Source of the DNA: Nocardioides piscis
GTDB taxonomy: Bacteria > Actinomycetota > Actinomycetes > Propionibacteriales > Nocardioidaceae
Assembly (NCBI RefSeq): GCF_011300215.1
Contig: NZ_CP049866.1
Location: 496,001 to 560,000 of the forward strand
Length of the DNA: 64,000 nucleotides
Reading direction: 5' to 3'
Shown: piece after piece, positions 35,589 to 44,255 of the stretch
How positions within the stretch are numbered: position 1 is the stretch's first letter
Layout: every line of letters begins with the position of its first letter
The notes under the pieces: generated by a model
Seen by the model: only the letters and a program-made list of their open reading frames with translations
Databases searched by the model: none
What the model was told of the DNA's origin: nothing
Program-made: the position numbers and the translations under genes

Positions 35589-36848
35589 ATGACAGGGCCC
35601 TTGACCGCACGCCGTGCAGCGGAGTTCGACGCGATGATCTCGCGCGATCCCGCTGCGCTCACCGACCGCGACGCCGAGCGCTTCGCCGACCTGCTCGCCG
35701 TGGTGCGCGACCTGCGGTCGATCCCCGAGATATCTCCGCGGCCAGAGTTCGTCTCGTCCCTGCGCACCCGGCTGATGATCGAGGCCGATACCGCCCTGCT
35801 CCCCCAGGCGACCCGACCGCTGACCTCCGAGGAGCAGCGCCTGCTGCTGCCGGTCCGCGCCAACAAGCGCGACCGCCGCCTCGCCGCCGTCCTCGGTGGC
35901 GCCGCACTGGTGGGTGCGACGAGCTCGATGGCGCTCGCCGCCCAGACAGCACTGCCGGGCGAGTCCCTGTATCCCGTCAAGCGAGCACTCGAGGAGATCG
36001 AGACCGGCTTCGCCCAGGGCGACTCGGCCAAGGGGCGCGCGATGCTGGCCAACGCCGAAGGGCGTCTGGCCGAGCTGGACGACCTCGCCCGCCGCAGCGA
36101 CCCCGCCAGTGTCAGCGCCGTCGCGCCGACCCTCGACACCTTCACCCAGCAGGCACAGGACGCGTCGGCGTCGATCTTCGCGGCCTACGAGGAGTCCGGT
36201 GATGCCGACCTCGTCACCGAGCTCCGCACCTTCGTCAGTGGCAGCATCGAGAGCCTCGCCGAGCTCGAGTCGACCCTGCCAGTCAGCGCCCACGACGACC
36301 TCGTGGCAGCCGCTCAGGTCCTCGCCGGCATCTACCAGCGGGCTCAGGAGGTGTGTGCCACCTGTGGCGAGGGTTCTGTCTCGGTGCCCAGCAGCCTGCT
36401 GACCAGCGCTGGCCCGATCGCCGGGGTGGAGAGCGTCCTCATCGCCGCCAGCCAGGACCGTCGACTGACGCAGGGCGCGCGCGGTGACGGCACCCAGGGC
36501 TCAGGTTCGTCCCCCGAGCCGATCTCCGGCATCGACGTCGAAGGCATCGTGGTCCCCGACCTGACCGTTCCCAACGCGACCGGCGGACAGCCCTCCGACC
36601 AGGCCCCGACCGGTTCCCAGGGCCCCTCGGGCACGCCCGGGTCCGGCCAGAAGCTGGATGTCCGGACTCCCGTCAACAGCGTGACCAAGCTGCTGACCGG
36701 CGACCTCGACAGCGCCACGTCCGTGGTGCCCGGGGCGGAACAGCCCGTGGGCGAGCTGGTCGGTCCCGGTGGCATCGTCGACGACACCGTCGACGGGGTG
36801 CAGGACACCCTGGACGACACGACCGAAGCGCTTCCGACGACACCCTGA
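35589..36848 (+). CDS. RsbN-like membrane anti-sigma factor (DUF5667 domain)
   Basis: The 419-residue protein has a cytoplasmic N-terminal domain (about 1-95) suited to binding a sigma factor and one membrane helix (about 98-118, LAAVLGGAALVGATSSMALAA). The extracytoplasmic DUF5667-type domain (about 120-280) begins LPGESLYPVKRALEEIETGFAQGD. A Ser/Pro/Gly-rich low-complexity tail follows (about 305-419). RsbN, the anti-sigma of BldN in Streptomyces, has the same topology and position. The start follows AAGGAAG. Both genes are probably one transcription unit. Confidence 0.82.
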   Translation: MTGPLTARRAAEFDAMISRDPAALTDRDAERFADLLAVVRDLRSIPEISPRPEFVSSLRTRLMIEADTALLPQATRPLTSEEQRLLLPVRANKRDRRLAAVLGGAALVGATSSMALAAQTALPGESLYPVKRALEEIETGFAQGDSAKGRAMLANAEGRLAELDDLARRSDPASVSAVAPTLDTFTQQAQDASASIFAAYEESGDADLVTELRTFVSGSIESLAELESTLPVSAHDDLVAAAQVLAGIYQRAQEVCATCGEGSVSVPSSLLTSAGPIAGVESVLIAASQDRRLTQGARGDGTQGSGSSPEPISGIDVEGIVVPDLTVPNATGGQPSDQAPTGSQGPSGTPGSGQKLDVRTPVNSVTKLLTGDLDSATSVVPGAEQPVGELVGPGGIVDDTVDGVQDTLDDTTEALPTTP

Positions 36849-36913
36849 CGCCCCTGCGGCGCCCGTGCGGGAGTCACCGCTCAGAACGTGAGCTCGACCG
36901 GCGCCAGGGCGTC

Positions 36914-38158
36914 TCAGCCGAAGACGCTGTCGCGCTCCCGGAGCAGGCTGAACAGCGTCTGCTGGATCGTCTCGCGGACCTGGTCGGTGACATCGAAGAC
37001 CAGCATCGGGTCCTCGGCCTCGTGGGCGTCGTAGGCATCGGTGCGGATCGGCTCACCGAACTCCAGCAGCCACTTGGACGGCAGGGGAACGAGACCGAGC
37101 GGACCGAGCAGCGGGAAGAACGGCGTGATCGGGATGTATGGCATCCCCAGCAGGCGCGCCAGCGACGGGATGTTGCCGACGAGGGGATAGATCTCCTCCG
37201 CGCCCACCACCGACAGCGGGATGATCGGGACACCGGTGCGCAGCGCGGCTGAGACGAATCCTCCTCGGCCGAAGCGCTGAAGCTTGTAGCGCTCGCTGAA
37301 CGGCTTGCCGATGCCCTTGAAGCCCTCCGGCCACACCCCGACCAGCTCACCTCCGCTCAGCATCCGCTCGGCGTCCTCGCTGCACGCCAGCGTGGCGCCG
37401 CTCTTGCGGGCGAGCGCGCTCACCACCGGCATCTTGAAGACGAGGTCAGCACCCAGGGGGCGCAGGAAGCGACCCGTCTCGTCGTGGATGCTCACCATCG
37501 ACATCAGGCCGTCGACGGGGATGGTGCCCGAGTGGTTGGAGACCACCAGCGCACCGCCGGTCGCCGGAATGTTCTCGGCCCCACGCACCTCCACCCGGAA
37601 CCACTTCTGGGCGATCGGGCGCAGCGCGGCCATCAGGAAGCGCTGGGTCAGCTCGGTGTCGAAGCCGTATTCGTCCACGACGTATTCGCCGCTCAGGCGA
37701 CGGCGCATGAAGGCCAACATCTCGGCCAGCCGCCGCTCCCACTGCTCGCCGAAGACCTCGACGGCGGCGGTCTGGAACGCCGAGAGCAGGTCTGCAACGG
37801 GCACCCCGCCCAACGGGTGACGCTCCTGGGTGGTCGCCGCTGGCCGCGCGGACGCGAAGGAGGCCGCCTGGGACTGGTCGACCGACGGCGGCTGAGCGGT
37901 GGGGGGCGACTGCTTGGCCGATGTCTTCTTCGCCGTGGGCTTCTTCGCGACGGTGGTCTTCGCGGCGGGCCGCTTCACGACGGGAGCCTTCACGGGGGAT
38001 GCCTTGGCGGTGGGGGCCTTCGCGCCACGAGCCCTGGGGCTCGAACTGGGCGTGGGGCCGCCGGCGAGCCCACGCGCGGCAGCCGACGGCCGCTCGCGAC
38101 CGCTCCCGCGACCCGGGCGACCACTGGTGCCGATGGGGATGATCTCGGCGTCAGACAT
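36914..38158 (-). CDS. Lysophospholipid acyltransferase family protein with Lys/Ala-rich N-terminus
   Basis: A PlsC-like membrane-associated acyltransferase predicted to acylate a glycerolipid. The 414-residue protein has the acyltransferase region from about residue 180: GGALVVSNHSGTIPVDGL (H209, D216, a spaced version of the usual HxxxxD), then GVWPEGFKGIGKPFSERYKLQ and VPIIPLSVVGAEEIYP. The first 110 residues are unusual: residues 46-83 are repeats of Lys, Ala, Pro and Thr resembling histone H1-type tails. It overlaps the epimerase gene by 8 bases. Order matches Rv0501-Rv0502 as I recall. Confidence 0.88.
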   Translation of the reverse strand: MSDAEIIPIGTSGRPGRGSGRERPSAAARGLAGGPTPSSSPRARGAKAPTAKASPVKAPVVKRPAAKTTVAKKPTAKKTSAKQSPPTAQPPSVDQSQAASFASARPAATTQERHPLGGVPVADLLSAFQTAAVEVFGEQWERRLAEMLAFMRRRLSGEYVVDEYGFDTELTQRFLMAALRPIAQKWFRVEVRGAENIPATGGALVVSNHSGTIPVDGLMSMVSIHDETGRFLRPLGADLVFKMPVVSALARKSGATLACSEDAERMLSGGELVGVWPEGFKGIGKPFSERYKLQRFGRGGFVSAALRTGVPIIPLSVVGAEEIYPLVGNIPSLARLLGMPYIPITPFFPLLGPLGLVPLPSKWLLEFGEPIRTDAYDAHEAEDPMLVFDVTDQVRETIQQTLFSLLRERDSVFG

Positions 38159-39157
38159 GCAGCTGTCCCCTCGTCGCGGCCGGGCGGGAGGCGGTCTGCA
38201 CCGGCACCGGCACCCCCAGGGAGACCCCGAAGTCTGCGAAGGCCTCGGCGGTGGTGAAACGCGGCTCGAAGCCGAGCTCGGTGCGCATTCGCGTGGTGTC
38301 GACGCCGCGCCCGAAGGTCAGGAAGCTGAGCTGTTCGGGAGAGAAGTCGGCGACCCGCGCCTGGCGCAGGGTCGACCCGAGCCGACCGACGGCGAAGGCG
38401 GGCATGGAGACGGCTGGCTTGTTGAGCCGTCGGATGGCCTGCGAGAGCATCAGGATCCCGTCACCGGCGACGTTGAAGGTGCCTGCGACGTCGGCCAGCA
38501 CTGCGTGCTTGAGCCCGTCGAGGAGGTCGTCCTCGTGGAGGAACTGCAGTCGCGGATCGAACCCGAACACACGCGGGATGACCGGCAGGCGGAAGTAGCT
38601 GGTGATCGGGCTCTCGACGTGCGGGCCGATCACGTTGGCAGCCCGGATCGTGGTCACGACGACGTCGGGGCGCCGGCGCGCGAAGCCGCGGACGTAGCCC
38701 TCGATCTCGAAGACGTCCTTGGCATAGCCCGCGCTGGGCAGCCGCTTGGGTCCCATGTCCTCGGTGAACATGGCGGGATCGCGCGAGCTGGCGCCATACA
38801 TCGTGGTCGTCGACTTCACCACGAGCTGCCTGATCGTCGGCGACTTCTGGCAGGCCGCGAGCAGCTGGAGGGTGCCCATGACGTTGAGCTCCTTCATCGT
38901 GTTCCGACCCCCGGCCGAGCCGGGGGTCGCGATGACGCTCATGTGGACGACGGTGTCGACGTCCTCCTTGGCCAGGACCTTCGCGATGACTGGGGTCCGG
39001 ATGTCGGCCCGGACGAACGAGACGTCGCCGATGTCACCACGGGGCGGCACCACGTCCACGCCGATGACGCGGTCGATGGCCGGGTCGCTCGCGGCCAGGC
39101 GCGCGAAGCGGCGCCCGATGCCCGGGAGACCCCGGTGACCAGCACGACCCGTCCCAT
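38151..39157 (-). pseudogene. NAD-dependent epimerase/dehydratase (extended SDR), one frameshift (probably a sequence error)
   Basis: An SDR-family sugar-nucleotide epimerase or dehydratase of about 335 residues. It starts MGRVVLVTGVSR; the next bases should encode GIGRRFARLAA but a C/G is missing from the run at 39120-39126, and the rest is in another frame. Downstream are VDTVVHMSVIATPGSAGGRNTMKEL, VVKSTTTMYG and YAKDVFEIEGYVRGF; the YxxxK motif of the family is not clear. As I recall, the M. tuberculosis counterpart is Rv0501 (galE2); the substrate is not established. It follows bS22 on the same strand after 20 bases. Confidence 0.85.
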
Positions 39158-39177
39158 CGAAGTGCCCCCTGGGAACG

Positions 39178-39279
39178 CTACTTGCCGAGCTTGCGACGCT
39201 GGACGCGCGTCTTCTTGAGCAACTTGCGGTGCTTCTTCTTGGCCATGCGCTTGCGCCGCTTCTTGATGACTGAACCCAC
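39178..39279 (-). CDS. Small ribosomal subunit protein bS22 (COX24/AURKAIP1 domain)
   Basis: A 33-residue, extremely basic protein reading [18 protein letters not shown] and continuing to a C-terminal VQRRKLGK. This is the actinobacterial bS22 (Rv0500B in M. tuberculosis, as I recall), a tiny subunit seen near the decoding centre of mycobacterial 30S ribosomes. It starts at GTG 39279 behind AAAGG and stops at TAG 39178. It lies between the small HTH gene and the epimerase, the same order as Rv0500A-Rv0500B-Rv0501. Confidence 0.9.
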   Translation of the reverse strand: MGSVIKKRRKRMAKKKHRKLLKKTRVQRRKLGK

Positions 39280-39300
39280 GAAGGAAACCTTTCATGAACC

Positions 39301-39325
39301 TGCGCGCACGCACCTGGTGCGCGCA
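39301..39325 (-). terminator. Hairpin between the HTH gene and bS22
   Basis: Perfect 9-bp arms TGCGCGCAC and GTGCGCGCA enclose a 7-base loop. It lies 22 bases before the bS22 start codon and about 100 bases after the HTH gene stop. It could terminate the upstream transcript or shape the bS22 leader. A smaller GGGCA/TGCCC palindrome follows at 39334-39345. Confidence 0.5.
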
Positions 39326-39422
39326 CGGCGCACGGGCAGGTGCCCGCGCGACCCGCACAGCCTACTGGGCAGCAGAGAGCGACGAGAATCGGTGTCCGCG
39401 CCGGTCGAGGAGCGGGCAGGTC

Positions 39423-39629
39423 TCAGCCTGCGTTGTAGAAGCTCTTGCGCAGGTAGTCGTTGACCTCGTCCTCGGTCACCCGGAAGGAACGGCCCACGCG
39501 CACCGCAGCGAGGTCGCCGCCGTGGACAAGCCGATAGACGGTCATCTTCGACACGCGCATCTTGGCTGCCACCTCGGCGATGGTCAGGAAGGTGACGTCG
39601 GACATGTCACCGGGGTTGCTGGGGGTCAT
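39423..39629 (-). CDS. Small helix-turn-helix (excisionase-like) DNA-binding protein
   Basis: A 68-residue protein, mostly one MerR/excisionase-type winged HTH: FLTIAEVAAKMRVSKMTVYRL, then HGGDLAAVRVGRSFRVTEDEVNDYL. Despite the excisionase name it is a chromosomal regulator conserved beside proC and bS22 (Rv0500A in M. tuberculosis, as I recall); its targets are unknown to me. The ATG at 39629 is used. The frame is open further upstream (39716), and MSDV at 39605 is also possible. Confidence 0.88.
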   Translation of the reverse strand: MTPSNPGDMSDVTFLTIAEVAAKMRVSKMTVYRLVHGGDLAAVRVGRSFRVTEDEVNDYLRKSFYNAG

Positions 39630-39787
39630 GGCTGGACCAACCTTTCGCGCAACGGCACCGGCTTCCCCACCGATGACACGAATTCGTTGGCGCTCTTCGG
39701 TGGAGAATAGGGCCAATGTGACCCTTGGGGAAGAGTGTTACTAGAGAAACTTGTGAGACATCGGCGTGTCGGGTTGCATCTCGGTCG

Positions 39788-40965
39788 TCACGGCTGCGGA
39801 TCGAGGCCGTGGAACGGGAAGACCTCGGTGCGCGTGGCCATGATCGCGCGGTCCAGCCAGGTCGCCGGGTCGTAGCCCGCGGACCAGTCACGAAACGCCG
39901 GGTTGCGACCGTCACTGAGGCGGTACGGCGCTGTCTGACCCATGGCCTCGAGCACGTGGGCGCGCCAGGCGGCGGGGGTCTCTGTGGTGGCCGCCAGGGG
40001 CTGGCCGCCGACGATGGCCAGCAGGTGGGTCCACGCGCGCGGCACGACGTCGACGACTGCATAGCCGCCTCCCCGGTGACCACCCACTTGCCGTCGCAGA
40101 CCTCGTGCGCCAGCTCGTGGAGAGCGAGGTAGGCCGCGCGCTGACCGTCGACGCTGAGCATCAGGTGGGCGAGCGGGTCCTCCATGTGGGAGTCGCAGCC
40201 GTGCTGCGTCACCAGGATCTCCGGTTCGAAGGCACGGAGCAGGGGCGGCACCACGGCGTGGAAGGCGCGCAGCCAACCGCCGTCGGCGGTGCCGGGAGGC
40301 AGTGCCACGTTGACCGCCGACCCTTGCGCGTCGGGCCCGCCGACATCGTGGGGAAAGCCTGTGCCGGGGAAGAGCATCTGGCCGGTCTCGTGCAACGAGA
40401 TGGTCAGCACGCGTGGGTCGTCGTAGAAGATCTTCTCCACGCCGTCGCCGTGGTGGACGTCGATGTCGACATAGGCGACCCGTTCGACGCCCTGGTCGAG
40501 CAGGCTCTGGATGCCGACGGCGATGTCGTTGTAGATGCAGAAGCCGCTCGAACGGTCGGCCATCGCATGGTGCAGCCCGCCCGTGATGTTGGCGCTGTGC
40601 AACGACTCGCCACTCAGGACCTGCCTGAACGCCTCGACGCTGGCGCCGACGACGTGGGCCGCGGCGTGGTGCATGCCGGGGAAGACCGGGTTGTCGTCGC
40701 TGCCCAGGCCGTGGGCCGGGTCCTCTCCGCCCTCCTCGCCCATCCGGGTCACGGCCGCGATCAGCTCGCGGGTGTGCACGGTGGCGATCGTGTCGTCGTC
40801 GGCGACGGGCGCGGGGACGACCTTCAGCCGGTCCAGGACCCCGAGCTGCTCGGCCAGGCGCATCGTCAGGTCGACCCGGATCGGGGACATGGGGTGGGAC
40901 GGGCCGAAGTTGTATTCGGTCAGAGAGGGGTCGAAGACGACTGAGGACGGTCCGGAGCACTCCAT
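39788..40965 (-). pseudogene. acuC: AcuC-like histone-deacetylase-family deacetylase, one frameshift (probably a sequence error)
   Basis: This belongs to the arginase/deacetylase superfamily; AcuC removes acetyl groups from acetyl-CoA synthetase in Bacillus. The conserved part reads NFGPSHPMSPIRVDL, ITGGLHHAMADRSSGFCIYNDIAVG, the metal-binding YVDIDVHHGDGVEKIFYDD and ISLHETGQMLFPGTG. After GKWVVTG the frame shifts at 40070-40075 (four C where five are expected) and continues GGYAVVDVVPRAWTHLLA to a stop at 39788. Restored, it has 392 residues, the normal length. It follows proC by one base. The authentic target is unknown. Confidence 0.87.
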
Positions 40966-40966
40966 G

Positions 40967-41794
40967 TCAGGAACCCTCGGCCAGCTCCCGCGAGCGGTCG
41001 CGCGCGGCTTCCATCGCAGCGAGGAACGCGGCACGCACCTTGTGGACCTCCAGCTCGCGCAGGGCAGATGCGGTCGTGCCACCGGGTGAGGTGACCTGCT
41101 CACGCAGGACGACCGGGTGGGTGCCGGTCTCGCGCAGCATCTTGGCCGAGCCGACCAGGGTCTGGATGACCAGCTCGCTTGCGGTGGCACGGGGCAGCCC
41201 GAGATGGACTCCGGCCTCGATCATCGACTCGACGACGAAGAAGATGTAGGCAGGACCCGACCCGCTGATCGCGGTGACCGCGTCCTGCTGCTTCTCCGGC
41301 ACCCGCACCACCCGGCCGGTGGAGGCGAGCAACGCCTCGGCCTCGGCGAGGTGCTCCTCGTCGCAGTGTGATCCGGGCGAGATCGCTGCCATCCCCTCGT
41401 CGACGAGGGCCGGGGTGTTGGGCATGACCCGGACGACCGCGACGCCCTCGGGCACCCGGTCCTCGATGAAGGCGGTCGTGATGCCGGCGGCCAGGCTCAC
41501 CAGGAGCTGGCCGGGGCGCAGCACCGGCGAGATCTCGGCGAGCACCGCGGCCATGTCCTGGGGCTTGACCACGAGCGCGACGGTGTCGGCCTGCTCCGCT
41601 GCCTCGAGGTTGGAGACGACCGCGACGCCGTAGCGCTCCTCGAGCTCGTGCGCCCGCTCCGGTCGCTTCTCACCGACGAGCAGCAGGTCGACCCGGCGAC
41701 CAGCGCGGACCAGGCCGGACAACAACATCTCCCCCATCACCCCGGCGCCGATGATGGCGGTCCGGGGCGTGGTTGCGGACCCACCAGCAGTCAT
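40967..41794 (-). CDS. proC: Pyrroline-5-carboxylate reductase
   Basis: ProC reduces pyrroline-5-carboxylate to proline, the last step of proline synthesis. The 275-residue protein has the NAD(P) fold TAIIGAGVMGEMLLSGLVRAG (residues about 12-32), VKPQDMAAVL, VVRVMPNTPALV and AISGSGPAYIFFVVESMIEAG. It ends VTSPGGTTASALRELE, all family signatures. The ATG at 41794 follows AGGTG; a GTG two codons upstream is possible. It lies 6 bases after the proline dehydrogenase stop, an unusual pairing of synthesis and breakdown genes. Confidence 0.96.
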   Translation of the reverse strand: MTAGGSATTPRTAIIGAGVMGEMLLSGLVRAGRRVDLLLVGEKRPERAHELEERYGVAVVSNLEAAEQADTVALVVKPQDMAAVLAEISPVLRPGQLLVSLAAGITTAFIEDRVPEGVAVVRVMPNTPALVDEGMAAISPGSHCDEEHLAEAEALLASTGRVVRVPEKQQDAVTAISGSGPAYIFFVVESMIEAGVHLGLPRATASELVIQTLVGSAKMLRETGTHPVVLREQVTSPGGTTASALRELEVHKVRAAFLAAMEAARDRSRELAEGS

Positions 41795-41800
41795 GGGCAC

Positions 41801-42736
41801 CTACTTCTTGGAGACGAGCGAGCGCAGGAAGAATGTCAGGTTCTGCGGGCGCTCGGCCAGACGTCTCATGAGGTAGCCGTACCACTCCTGGCCGTAGGGG
41901 ATGTAGACGCGCACCGTCTCGCCGGCCTCGGCGAGGCGCCGCTGCTCCTCGGGCCGGATGCCGTAGAGCATCTGGAACTCGTAGGTGCCGTGGTTGCGGC
42001 CGTGACGACTGGCGAGGGCCGAGGCGATCTGGATCATCCGCGGGTCGTGGCTGGCGATCATCGGATAGCCCTGGCCCGCGAGCAGCACCTTGAGGCAGCG
42101 GACATAGGACTTGTCGATGTCGACCTTGTCCTGGAAGGCGACCGACTCGGGCTCGTGGTAGGCGCCCTTGCACAGGCGCACCCGCGAGCCCTCGTAGGCC
42201 AGTGAACGACAGTCGGCCTCGGTGCGGTGAAGCATCGCCTGGAGGACCGCCCCCGTCTCGGGGAAGTCCTTGCGCAGGTTGCGGAGGATCTCGAGCGTGG
42301 AGTCTGTGGTCGTGTGGTCCTCCATGTCGAGGGTGACCGTGGTGCCCGCGTTGCGTGCTGCGCGGCAGATCTCGCGGGCGTTCTCCAGCGCCACCTTCTC
42401 CCCCTCGTCGGGCAGGGCCTGCCCGACTGCGGAGAGCTTGACGCTGACCTCGGCACGGCCCGAGAGACCCCGGCGCGCGAGCTCGGCCAGGAGCTCCTTG
42501 TAGGCAGCCACGGTGGCGTCGGCCTGCGCCCGGTCGAGGGTGTCCTCGCCGAGGAAGTCGAGGGTGACGTGCAGCCCGTCGTCGATCAGGCCCGCCGAGG
42601 CGTCGACAGCCGACCCGGTGGTCTCACCCGGGACATAGCTGGTGACGATCCCCGACGAGACGGGCATGGTGCTGACGAGGTTCTTGACCTTGTCGCTCTT
42701 GGCAAGCAGCAGGATCGGCTGGCGCAGCAGTGACAT
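41801..42736 (-). CDS. Proline dehydrogenase
   Basis: This is an FAD-dependent monofunctional proline dehydrogenase (PutB/PRODH) of 311 residues that oxidises proline to pyrroline-5-carboxylate and passes electrons to the quinone pool. The barrel shows VSVKLSAVG, TVTLDMEDHTTTDSTLEI, GAVLQAMLHRTEAD, RVRLCKGAYHEPESVAF, MIASHDPRMIQIA, FQMLYGI and VRVYIPYGQEWYGYLMRRL. The pyrroline-5-carboxylate dehydrogenase partner is not in the window. It is on the same strand as proC. Confidence 0.95.
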   Translation of the reverse strand: MSLLRQPILLLAKSDKVKNLVSTMPVSSGIVTSYVPGETTGSAVDASAGLIDDGLHVTLDFLGEDTLDRAQADATVAAYKELLAELARRGLSGRAEVSVKLSAVGQALPDEGEKVALENAREICRAARNAGTTVTLDMEDHTTTDSTLEILRNLRKDFPETGAVLQAMLHRTEADCRSLAYEGSRVRLCKGAYHEPESVAFQDKVDIDKSYVRCLKVLLAGQGYPMIASHDPRMIQIASALASRHGRNHGTYEFQMLYGIRPEEQRRLAEAGETVRVYIPYGQEWYGYLMRRLAERPQNLTFFLRSLVSKK

Positions 42737-42771
42737 GGCGCACACGTTACGCCGACGCTCGTGGCGTGGAT

Positions 42772-43509
42772 TCAGGGTGTACGCCGACGCAGGGTCGCCG
42801 CTCCCAGCGCCAGGCCGGCGACCGCGAACCCGACGACGACTCCGACGTCGGCCCACACGGCCGCTTGGTCCGCCGCCCCCACCAGCTCCTGCATGCCGTC
42901 GACGGCGTAGGACAGGGGCAGCACCGAGCTGATCGCCTCGAGCACGTCGGGCATCAGCTCGCGGTCGACGAACAGCCCGCACAGCAGCAGCTGCGGGAGC
43001 ACGACGAGCGGCATGAACTGGACGGCCTGGAACTCGGTGACCGCGAACGCGCTGACGAACAGCCCCAGCGCCGTACCGAGAACTGCGTCGGCGACCGCGA
43101 CCACGCCCAGCAGCCAGACGGGGCCGTTGACGTCGAGCCCGAGGAGCCCGACGCTCACCCCGACGGCAAGGACCGACTGCACCGCCGCGAGGGCGCCGAA
43201 GGCCAGCGCATAGCCCAGCAGGAAGTCGAGTCGGCCCATCGGCATCGACAGCAGCCGCTCGAGGGTGCCACTGCTCCGCTCGCGCAGGGTGGTGACGCTG
43301 GTGACGAGGAACATCACGATGAACGGGAAGAGGGCCAGCAGGCCTGGTCCGAAGCGGTCGAAGAGGTCGCCGGGGAGGTCGGTGAACATCCACCACAGCA
43401 GGCTCATCAACAGGCAGGGCACCAGGAGCAGCATCACCAGGGTGCGGTGGTCGCGGCGGACCTGGGTCAGCACCCGGCCCGCGACCGCGAGGACGATGCG
43501 AAGGCTCAT
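42772..43509 (-). CDS. ABC-2 type transporter permease
   Basis: A 245-residue membrane protein of the ABC-2 export type with six hydrophobic segments. The cytoplasmic loop VTTLRERSSGTLERLLSMPMGRLDFLLGY (about 73-101) is the typical signature of this family. It overlaps the ATPase gene by four bases (ATGA at 43506-43509), so the pair forms an exporter. Substrate is unknown; drug or lipid export is usual for such two-gene systems under TetR control. Confidence 0.9.
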   Translation of the reverse strand: MSLRIVLAVAGRVLTQVRRDHRTLVMLLLVPCLLMSLLWWMFTDLPGDLFDRFGPGLLALFPFIVMFLVTSVTTLRERSSGTLERLLSMPMGRLDFLLGYALAFGALAAVQSVLAVGVSVGLLGLDVNGPVWLLGVVAVADAVLGTALGLFVSAFAVTEFQAVQFMPLVVLPQLLLCGLFVDRELMPDVLEAISSVLPLSYAVDGMQELVGAADQAAVWADVGVVVGFAVAGLALGAATLRRRTP

Positions 43510-44213
43510 CGGGGACCCCCCTCGACGATCCGGAGGAACGCGGCCTCGATGTCGTGGGCGTCGCCCCTGATCTCCTCGGGCGTGCCGCTGGCGATGATCC
43601 GGCCCTCCCGCATCAGCAGCAGCCGGTCGCAGCGCTCGGCCTCGTCCATCACGTGGCTGGAGACCAGGACGACGCGCCCCTCGTCGGCCAACCGGTGGAA
43701 CAACGCCCAGAGGTCGCGGCGCAGGACCGGGTCGAGGCCGACAGTGGGCTCGTCGAGCACCAGGACGTCGGGACGCGCGAGCAGGGCCACCGCGAGACTG
43801 ACCCGCGACCGCTGCCCGCCACTGAGGTTGCCCACCACCAGGTCGCTCTGGTCGACGAGGTCCACCGCCTCGATCACCTCGACGACGGCGCCCGGGTCGA
43901 CGTCGAGCACCCGGGCGAAGAACCGCAGGTTCTCGGTGACCGACAGGTCGTCATAGACGCTGGCGGCCTGGGTGACGTAGCCGACCCGGTGGCGCAGAGG
44001 TCTGGAGCCGGCCGGCCGGTCGAGGACCGTGACGCCGCCGGACCGGATCTTCTGCACCCCCACGATCGAGCGCATCAACGTCGACTTGCCGCACCCGCTC
44101 GGACCGAGGAGCCCGGTCACCCCCGCATCGATCCCGAAGCTGAGGGCCTCCAGCACCGGGCGTCCCCCACGGACGACCGTGAGGTCCTGCACCTCGACCA
44201 CGTTATTCACCAT
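43506..44213 (-). CDS. ABC transporter ATP-binding protein
   Basis: A 235-residue ATPase with Walker A GPSGCGKST (about 37-45), the Q-loop YVTQAASVYDDL, signature NLSGGQRSRVSLA, Walker B LVLDEPTVGLDP and the switch His in VSSHVMDEAERC. It energises the permease encoded next. The ATG at 44213 follows GGGAG; an in-frame start 12 codons upstream (44249) is less likely. The TetR gene just upstream on the same strand probably controls the pair. Confidence 0.93.
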   Translation of the reverse strand: MVNNVVEVQDLTVVRGGRPVLEALSFGIDAGVTGLLGPSGCGKSTLMRSIVGVQKIRSGGVTVLDRPAGSRPLRHRVGYVTQAASVYDDLSVTENLRFFARVLDVDPGAVVEVIEAVDLVDQSDLVVGNLSGGQRSRVSLAVALLARPDVLVLDEPTVGLDPVLRRDLWALFHRLADEGRVVLVSSHVMDEAERCDRLLLMREGRIIASGTPEEIRGDAHDIEAAFLRIVEGGPR

Positions 44214-44255
44214 GTGTTGAATTGTGCTCCCGTCCCGTGCCGGGGTCAAGGGCCC

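Noticed and set aside
39423..39629. Excisionase of an integrated element
   Set aside because: The fold is excisionase-like, but there is no integrase or attachment site, and the gene keeps its place beside bS22 and proC across actinobacteria.
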